Below, piece by piece: positions 6,252 to 10,266 of a stretch of DNA of 10,266 bases (positions within the stretch are counted from its first letter, which is position 1; the number at the start of each line of letters is the position of its first letter). The position numbers and the translations under genes are program-made. The stretch spans positions 1-10,266 of the forward strand of contig JBAZQW010000067.1 in the NCBI GenBank assembly GCA_041645005.1. Reading direction: 5' to 3'. The DNA comes from Pelotomaculum_B sp041645005 (GTDB taxonomy: Bacteria; Bacillota; Desulfotomaculia; Desulfotomaculales; Pelotomaculaceae). The notes under the pieces are model-generated. The model did not search any database, had not been told where the DNA came from, and worked only from the letters and a program-made list of their open reading frames with translations.

Positions 6252-7165
6252 CGGGCGGCACCTCCTTTTAAGGAGATAAACCGGATCACCAGGATAAAGA
6301 AGCAGGACATCATTAACAGCAACAGGCCCATTGACCAGAGAGCGTTGTTCCACAGGGAGCCCATCGGGGTGTTGCCCATATCCATAGTGATAGCGCTAGT
6401 GAGAGTAATCACTGGATCCAGGATAGATGTGGGGATTTTTCTGGTGTTGCCAATGACCATCTGTACGGCCAGGGCTTCGCCGAAGGCACGGGCTAGACCC
6501 AGCACGATACCGGTCATAATCCCTGAGCGCGCCGCCGGGAGTAGCACCAGGCGAATTGCTTGCCAGCGGGTGGAGCCAAGTGCGTACGCAGCCTCCTTCC
6601 ACTCGCCGGGCAGCGCTCTCAGGCTGTCGGTGGATATACTGACGATAGTTGGCAGGATCATCACGGTAAGAACCAGGAAGCCGGCCAGGACACTGAAGCC
6701 AAGTCCGCCGACATTATTACGGATAAAAGGGACCAGCACGCTCAAGCCGACATATCCGTATACAACTGAAGGAATACCCGCCAGAATTTCGATAGCCGGC
6801 TGCAGCACCCGCTGGCCCCAGTTTGGCGCGATTTCGGCAATAAACACCGCGCAGGCGACGCTGAGCGGCGCGCTTAAAAGCACGGCCAGCATTGAAACCA
6901 CAATAGAACCAATAAGGAAAGCCAGCACTCCGACTTGTGGGCCGCCGTCTTCCGGCAGGCGGTCGGGCAGCCAGTGGGTGGAAAAGAGAAAGTCCTTGAT
7001 GCTTATACCATCGACCAGGAAAGCAGAAAGGCCCTTAGTAGAAATAAAAAAGACTATGGTAATGGTAGAGATAATAGCAATCGCCGCAGCACCCGTTGTG
7101 AGAATTCTGCCCAGCTTTTCACTGCCGCTTAATTTAAGAGCTCTATGAAGCAGGATTTTTCTCAT
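6248..7165 (-). CDS. pstC: Phosphate ABC transporter permease PstC
   Basis: Partner permease of PstA. From the ATG at 7165 it has 305 residues with about six membrane segments (roughly 21-42, 79-110, 123-147, 156-178, 213-238, 273-296) and a large outside loop (about 43-78) typical of PstC. The EAA loop is at 190-217 (KEAAYALGSTRW and on, Glu191, Gly197). The start is preceded by AGGGAG 9 nt upstream; the frame is open upstream to 7273, but that would run through the hairpin behind pstS and into pstS itself. The stop overlaps the pstA start by 4 bp. Confidence 0.95.
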   Translation of the reverse strand: MRKILLHRALKLSGSEKLGRILTTGAAAIAIISTITIVFFISTKGLSAFLVDGISIKDFLFSTHWLPDRLPEDGGPQVGVLAFLIGSIVVSMLAVLLSAPLSVACAVFIAEIAPNWGQRVLQPAIEILAGIPSVVYGYVGLSVLVPFIRNNVGGLGFSVLAGFLVLTVMILPTIVSISTDSLRALPGEWKEAAYALGSTRWQAIRLVLLPAARSGIMTGIVLGLARAFGEALAVQMVIGNTRKIPTSILDPVITLTSAITMDMGNTPMGSLWNNALWSMGLLLLMMSCFFILVIRFISLKGGAAR

Positions 7166-7180
7166 TATAAGCATCTCCCT

Positions 7181-7217
7181 GTAAAGAAAGGAGCGGACCG
7201 GGTGACCGGCCCGCTCC
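7181..7217 (-). terminator. Intercistronic hairpin between pstS and pstC (attenuator)
   Basis: On the minus strand GGAGCGGGCCGG (7217-7206) and CCGGTCCGCTCC (7201-7190) form an 11-bp GC-rich stem with one mismatch and a TCAC tetraloop. It is followed by TTTCTTTA, an imperfect U-tract. The element lies after the pstS stop and before the pstC ribosome site. Partial termination or 3'-end protection here would give more PstS than permease, as is common for binding-protein transporters. Confidence 0.75.
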
Positions 7218-7235
7218 GGTATATATATAGACTCT

Positions 7236-8126
7236 TTATTTATTCTTAACGTTGCCGCCTGAGTCTCTGACAATTTTCATCTCAGTGCCAGGGATGTATC
7301 CAAGCTGGGGAACTATAGTTTTTTGCACATCATCAGTCATCAGGTAATTTAAAAAAGCATCTATCGCTCCGCCCGGTTTTCCTTTGGTGTAGCAGTGCAT
7401 ATAAGCCCATACAGGGTATTTGCCGGTGACGATATTATCTTTGGTTGGCGCGACACCGTCGATGTTGACAATTTTTACGCTGCCGTCAAGGTAAGAGAGG
7501 GCCAGGTAGCCGATGGCGCCCGGGGTTTCTTTAACAATTTTGCGGACTGTGCCGGATGAATCTTCTTCTATACCGTTGGCTTCCTCAGCGCCGCCCAGAG
7601 CGTATTTCTTGAAAGTTGCCCGCGTGCCCGAGGCCTTGGGCCGGTTTACCAGGACGATTTTCTGATCCGGTCCGCCGACACTGCTCCAGTTGGTGGTTTT
7701 TCCTGTGAAAATGTCTACCAACTGCTGCTTGGTGAGGTTGTCAATATTTATGGCCGGGTTAATCACCGCGGCCATGCCCACGACCGCGACCTGGTGGTCA
7801 ACCAGCTGGGCGGCGTCGATGCCGCTTTTCTCTTCGGCAAAGATGTCCGAGTTGCCGATATCAGCCGCTCCCTGGGAAACCTGGGTGAGGCCGACGCCGC
7901 TGCCGCCTCCCTGTACCACGATTTTGACGCCTGTGTTTTTGGCCATAAACTGGGTCGCCGCCTGCTCCGCCAGAGGCTGAATGGCTGTTGAGCCCACCGC
8001 GGTTACGTTGCCGGATAACTGCTGGGTCTTGTCAGTAGCCTGTTTGCTACCGCCGCAGCCTGCCAGTACGAGTAAAGCGGTCAGGCAAAGCACGGCAAAC
8101 ACCATAAAGGTTGATTTCTTTAACAA
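7236..8126 (-). CDS. pstS: Phosphate-binding lipoprotein PstS
   Basis: The extracytoplasmic phosphate receptor that delivers phosphate to PstC/PstA. The 296-residue precursor has a lysine-containing N-terminus, a hydrophobic core and the lipobox LAGC (21-24), so Cys24 should be lipidated and the protein tethered outside the membrane. Phosphate-binding motifs of the family are clear: GSTAIQPL (45-52), GGGSGVGL (73-80), GNSD (91-94) and SGTR (166-169). The start is a TTG at 8126, 8 nt after AGGAGG; an ATG seven codons later lacks correct spacing. It follows phoB by 72 bp and precedes pstC, from which a hairpin separates it. No phased Pho array lies in the 72-bp gap, so it is probably read from the phoB promoter. 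Confidence 0.96.
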   Translation of the reverse strand: MLKKSTFMVFAVLCLTALLVLAGCGGSKQATDKTQQLSGNVTAVGSTAIQPLAEQAATQFMAKNTGVKIVVQGGGSGVGLTQVSQGAADIGNSDIFAEEKSGIDAAQLVDHQVAVVGMAAVINPAINIDNLTKQQLVDIFTGKTTNWSSVGGPDQKIVLVNRPKASGTRATFKKYALGGAEEANGIEEDSSGTVRKIVKETPGAIGYLALSYLDGSVKIVNIDGVAPTKDNIVTGKYPVWAYMHCYTKGKPGGAIDAFLNYLMTDDVQKTIVPQLGYIPGTEMKIVRDSGGNVKNK

Positions 8127-8198
8127 ATCTTTCTCCTCCTTGGTTCCTTTTATAATTGTCGTTATATTTTAAGTGGCATGATATTGCAGCCACACGTT

Positions 8199-8900
8199 TT
8201 ATTTTTCCGAGCAGATACGGTAGCCGACGCTGCGCACTGTTTCGATGTATTCCGGGTTGGCGGGATCTTTTTCGATTTTCTGGCGCAGGTAGCGGATGTG
8301 GACGTCCACGGTACGAGTTTCCCTGACCCGGTCGTAGCCCCATATTCTTTCCAACAGGATATCCCTGGTAAAGACCCGGCCTGGGTTTGCGGTCATCAGG
8401 TGCAGCAGTTCAAATTCTTTCGGGGTAAGCTCAAGTTTTTTCCCATCCATGGTAGCCACATATCTGTCCGGCCTTATCACCAGATTTTTGATCCTGATTT
8501 CATCTTTTACCTCTTCGCTGGGAGGGGGTTGGCTCTTGCGTCTTAAGTGTACTTTTACCCTGGCCAGGATTTCCCTCGGTGAAAATGGTTTGGTGACGTA
8601 GTCGTCAGCGCCCAGTTCTAACCCGATCACCTTGTCCAGCACATCGCCCTTGGCGCTGAGCATTATTACCGGAATAGATACGGTTGACGGGTTGGACTTT
8701 AAGTTACGGAGTATGTCGCAGCCGTCCATTTCAGGCAGCATAATGTCCAGAATGATCAGGTCAGGTTTTTCTTCATTGGCCGCCTTAATGGCATCGCGGC
8801 CGTTGGTAACGCCGATAAACTGGTAACCTTCCTTAGACAGGTTATACTTTAACAGCTCCAGAATATTAAGCTCATCATCTACAACCATGATTGTCGGCAT
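8199..8900 (-). CDS. phoB: PhoB/PhoP-type response regulator (OmpR family)
   Basis: A two-component transcription factor of 233 residues, probably the activator of this locus. The receiver domain (1-120) has the acidic pair Asp8-Asp9, phospho-acceptor Asp52 in LDIMLPEMDG, switch Ser82 and Lys104 in TKPFSPREI, all intact. After a linker (121-133), a winged-helix DNA-binding domain (about 134-232) shows LTPKEFELL and the recognition region TVDVHIRYLRQKIE typical of the PhoB group. The ATG at 8900 follows AAGGTGG by 7 nt. It appears to be the first gene of the operon with pstS-pstC-pstA and is preceded by its own Pho boxes, implying autoregulation. The usual partner kinase gene phoR is not beside it. 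PhoB versus PhoP naming is a convention; identity as the phosphate regulator rests on context. Confidence 0.9.
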   Translation of the reverse strand: MPTIMVVDDELNILELLKYNLSKEGYQFIGVTNGRDAIKAANEEKPDLIILDIMLPEMDGCDILRNLKSNPSTVSIPVIMLSAKGDVLDKVIGLELGADDYVTKPFSPREILARVKVHLRRKSQPPPSEEVKDEIRIKNLVIRPDRYVATMDGKKLELTPKEFELLHLMTANPGRVFTRDILLERIWGYDRVRETRTVDVHIRYLRQKIEKDPANPEYIETVRSVGYRICSEK

Positions 8901-8937
8901 CTTCTAACCACCTTACCAAGACTAGCCTGCCGCTTTT

Positions 8938-8991
8938 AGTGTATAAGCATAAAGTTAATTGTGAATTATTTTAATATTAATTTTGTGTTAA
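8938..8991 (-). promoter_or_regulatory. Pho-box array and promoter of phoB-pstSCA
   Basis: Read on the minus strand, TTAACA, TTAATA, ATAATT and TTAACT occur at plus-strand starts 8986, 8975, 8964 and 8953, an exact 11-bp period. TACACT (8943-8938) follows after 9 nt, the same distance as in the phoU and pstB promoters; TATACA at 8945-8940 is an alternative -10. The leader would be about 30 nt. This predicts autoregulated, starvation-induced transcription of the whole operon. Confidence 0.78.
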
Positions 8992-9075
8992 TCGGTAAAA
9001 TTTCTTTGATCAGTAACAGCTGCCACGGAGAAAATCCTGGTTGTCTATAGCAGCCCGGCCCGGCTAGTCTTTTTA

Positions 9076-9136
9076 TTGACACTTTCTTGGCAATCCCTTA
9101 ATATAGTATTTACAAAAATTTAACCTGAAGTTAACA
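9076..9136 (+). promoter_or_regulatory. Six-hexamer 11-bp-phased Pho-like array, function unclear
   Basis: Plus-strand hexamers TTGACA, TTGGCA, TTAATA, TTTACA, TTAACC and TTAACA start at 9076, 9087, 9098, 9109, 9120 and 9131, exactly 11 bp apart, the last four being good Pho-box matches. Unlike the other three arrays there is no -10 element 9 nt downstream. Instead a promoter-like pair, TTGACA (9076) and TAATAT (9099-9104) with 17 nt between, lies within the array, so bound regulator would cover the transcription start. Repression, or long-range binding for phoB, fits better than activation. Confidence 0.6.
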
Positions 9137-9200
9137 AAGGAGTTGGTGCCGGTGGTGACGGCGTGTAACGGCTGGTTTTAAAACCAGCCATTAAATTTTT
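9136..9200 (+). other. Short unit: ribosome site, 9-12-codon ORF and palindromic terminator
   Basis: AAAGGAG (9136-9142) touches the last Pho-like hexamer and is followed by GTG codons at 9146, 9152 and 9155, all in one frame that ends at TAA 9179-9181 (from 9152: MVTACNGWF). The stop lies in the centre of a perfect 20-bp palindrome, GGCTGGTTTT/AAAACCAGCC (9170-9189), followed by ATTAAATTTTTAT. A transcript from the promoter-like pair in the array would be about 90 nt. It could be a small RNA, a leader peptide with an attenuator before the Nudix gene, or the relic of a deleted gene. Confidence 0.4.
9170..9200 (+). terminator. Palindromic hairpin with U-rich tail
   Basis: The 20-bp perfect palindrome (9170-9189) would fold with a short loop formed from its TTTTAAAA centre and a GGCTGG/CCAGCC stem. 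It is followed on the plus strand by ATTAAATTTTT. The stem is modest and the tail is interrupted, so termination is probably partial. The minus strand lacks a U-tract. Confidence 0.5.
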
Positions 9201-9262
9201 ATATCTGGTTTGAAGGTGTATGGTTTATAATCAATACAGGGTTTTTAATGAGGTGCGGGTGA

Positions 9263-9763
9263 ATGAAACAGAGGTACTTTTTCTGCCCCAAATGCGGGGG
9301 TGTTTTAGAATACAGAAGCTGCGGGGATAGGGACAGGCTAACCTGTGATTCCTGTCAATACATTTTTTACGAAAATCCTGTGGTGGGAGTGGCTGTGATT
9401 GTTTTTGACCAGGCTGGCCGCATTCTCCTGGGCAGGAGAAACAGCAGTTACAGCGGTCTGTGGTGCATACCGTGCGGCTATGTGGAATATGACGAGGATG
9501 TGTTTGATGCCGCGGTGCGTGAGTTTAAGGAAGAGACGAGCCTTGAGGTGAAAATAAACAGGGTTTTTACGGTGCAATCAAATTTTCACAACCCTGAAAC
9601 CCATACTGTGGGCATCTGGTTTCTGGCAGAAGTGGTGGGCGGTCAATTAAAAGCTCAGGCCGATCTGGACGAGGTCGGTTACTTTGAACTTTCTTCCCTG
9701 CCGCCGCTGGCTTTCCCAACCGACGCCCTGGTAATAGAAATGCTTAAAAACAGGCAATTTTAA
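9263..9763 (+). CDS. Nudix hydrolase with N-terminal zinc ribbon
   Basis: A predicted Mg-dependent pyrophosphohydrolase of nucleoside-diphosphate-linked compounds, 166 residues, cytosolic. Residues 8-31 form a zinc ribbon (CPKCGG, then CDSC: Cys8, Cys11, Cys28, Cys31) as in the NudC-like and ADP-ribose pyrophosphatase-like groups. The Nudix box spans 72-94: Gly72, Glu78, then REFKEETSL with Arg86-Glu87 and metal-binding Glu90-Glu91. The usual Gly near its end is Ser93. Substrate (NADH, ADP-ribose or another) cannot be assigned. ATG 9263 follows GAGGTG by 7 nt. TATAAT at 9226-9231 may be its own -10, without a good -35. It stands next to, but outside, the phosphate operon, and 63 bp after a hairpin. 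Confidence 0.9.
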   Translation: MKQRYFFCPKCGGVLEYRSCGDRDRLTCDSCQYIFYENPVVGVAVIVFDQAGRILLGRRNSSYSGLWCIPCGYVEYDEDVFDAAVREFKEETSLEVKINRVFTVQSNFHNPETHTVGIWFLAEVVGGQLKAQADLDEVGYFELSSLPPLAFPTDALVIEMLKNRQF

Positions 9764-9841
9764 ATTCCAGCAACTTTTTCCCCTGTCCTGACACTATTCA
9801 GTTATAATAGTGTATATAATCAAACGAGCGGGGTGAGTGAT

Positions 9842-10120
9842 ATGCCCCATAGTGTACTTTCAGCCGCGGGCCTCGCTGTTCTCTCCTTTATCTGCAACCT
9901 GCCTTTGGGGCGGTGGCGGGCGACGGTAAGAAAGTTCTCCGCCAACTGGTTTCTGGCAGTTCACCTGTCTATACCGCTGATTATTTACCTCCGGCTTAAA
10001 CTTGGTTTAAACGCGTGGTTTATTCCGCTATCACTTGGTGCCGCGCTTGTTGGCCAGTTAGTGGGCGGCTCAGCCGGCACAGCCAGGGAAGAAGAGGGTC
10101 ATAGAAGTAGTTATGATTAA
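9842..10120 (+). CDS. Small integral membrane protein, unknown function
   Basis: A 92-residue protein with three probable membrane segments (about 4-22, 36-54 and 58-75) and a charged, hydrophilic C-terminal tail. The first loop is basic (LGRWRATVRKFS), which places it in the cytoplasm by the positive-inside rule. The wording CNLPLGRWR..KFS.NWFL.(I/V)H.SIP looks like that of small uncharacterised membrane proteins in Firmicutes and other phyla, from memory only. ATG 9842 is preferred, with GGGGTGAG just upstream; a GTG at 9833 would start inside that ribosome site. TATAAT hexamers at 9803-9808 and 9815-9820 are possible -10 elements with weak -35 partners. The gene is followed by a terminator. 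Confidence 0.72.
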   Translation: MPHSVLSAAGLAVLSFICNLPLGRWRATVRKFSANWFLAVHLSIPLIIYLRLKLGLNAWFIPLSLGAALVGQLVGGSAGTAREEEGHRSSYD

Positions 10121-10161
10121 TAACAGGCCAGGCAGTTGTTAAGTATCTGGCCAAAACATAA

Positions 10162-10187
10162 GGACAGGTTGAACCTGCCCTTTTTTT
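10162..10187 (+). terminator. Intrinsic terminator after the small membrane protein
   Basis: GGACAGGT (10162-10169) pairs with ACCTGCCC (10173-10180), with one mismatch and a TGA loop, followed at once by seven T residues (10181-10187). This is a canonical intrinsic terminator on the plus strand. Just before it, GGCCAG and CTGGCC (about 10126-10152) form a weaker second inverted repeat. Confidence 0.88.
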
Positions 10188-10244
10188 GTTGTTGGACATA
10201 CATGCCGCTGATGCAACAGCACCAGCTTAAAGGATGAAAATTAT

Positions 10245-10266
10245 AGGTTCGATTTCAATCGAACCT
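10245..10266. repeat. Perfect inverted repeat at the right window edge
   Basis: AGGTTCGATT (10245-10254) and AATCGAACCT (10257-10266) are perfect 10-bp arms around TC, and the repeat may continue past the window. It could be the terminator of an unseen minus-strand gene (followed there by ATAATTTT), an operator, or an element end. No tRNA gene surrounds it although the left arm resembles a T-arm. Confidence 0.6.

Noticed and set aside
6345..7148. Long open frame on the plus strand opposite pstC
   Set aside because: It lies wholly antisense to a well-conserved permease gene, its translation is low-complexity with many Ser, Thr, Arg and Pro residues, and no ribosome site or domain is seen.
7165..7273. 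Longer pstC beginning at 7273
   Set aside because: The extension would overlap the end of pstS and be encoded by the intercistronic hairpin; the ribosome site fits the ATG at 7165.
8127..8198. A separate Pho-box array before pstS
   Set aside because: The 72-bp gap holds TTAAAA, ATAACG and TATAAA fragments, but they do not fall on an 11-bp period as at the other three promoters.
10245..10266. tRNA T-arm suggested by GGTTCGATT
   Set aside because: No acceptor, D or anticodon arm lies next to it, and the sequence is a full palindrome rather than a T stem-loop.

Overview
The window suggests a Gram-positive anaerobe of the Clostridia, perhaps near Desulfotomaculum/Pelotomaculum. This is an inference from gene content and style: strong AGGAGG-type ribosome binding sites, frequent GTG and TTG starts, AT-rich intergenic DNA beside moderate-GC genes, a lipoprotein PstS and an NlpC/P60 wall hydrolase. 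No rRNA, tRNA, CRISPR array or insertion sequence was seen.

Left part (1-2910). The 5' portion of a beta-class carbonic anhydrase runs off the left edge on the minus strand. It is followed by a membrane-anchored SH3-like/NlpC-P60 cell-wall hydrolase (+), a possible 24-residue ORF (-) with a Fur-like palindrome before it, a cysteine-rich protein of unknown function (-, TTG start), an AT-rich gap of about 350 bases, and a small two-module, possibly AbrB-like protein (+) behind a consensus sigma-A promoter.

Centre (2883-8991). This is a phosphate-starvation locus. On the minus strand a PhoB/PhoP-type response regulator, pstS, pstC, pstA and a calcineurin-like phosphoesterase appear to form one operon. 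PstS binds phosphate, PstC and PstA form the membrane channel, and PstB supplies the ATPase. The order is unusual: pstB is a separate minus-strand unit, and phoU is inverted between it and the phosphoesterase, so phoU and pstB diverge from one 266-bp intergenic region. Three upstream regions (phoB, pstB, phoU) each carry TTAACA-like hexamers at an exact 11-bp period, oriented with the gene and ending 9 nt before a -10-like hexamer. These are convincing Pho boxes and tie the split units into one regulon. A hairpin between pstS and pstC probably lets PstS be made in excess.

Right part (8992-10266). Divergent from phoB, a fourth and longer 11-bp-phased array (six hexamers) precedes a short unit made of a Shine-Dalgarno, a tiny ORF and a perfect 20-bp palindrome. 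This may be a small RNA, an attenuated leader or a gene relic. Next come a zinc-ribbon Nudix hydrolase and a small three-helix membrane protein ending at a clear terminator. A perfect inverted repeat lies at the right edge.

The features most worth following up are the dispersed, 11-bp-phased Pho arrays and the unexplained short unit at 9076-9200.
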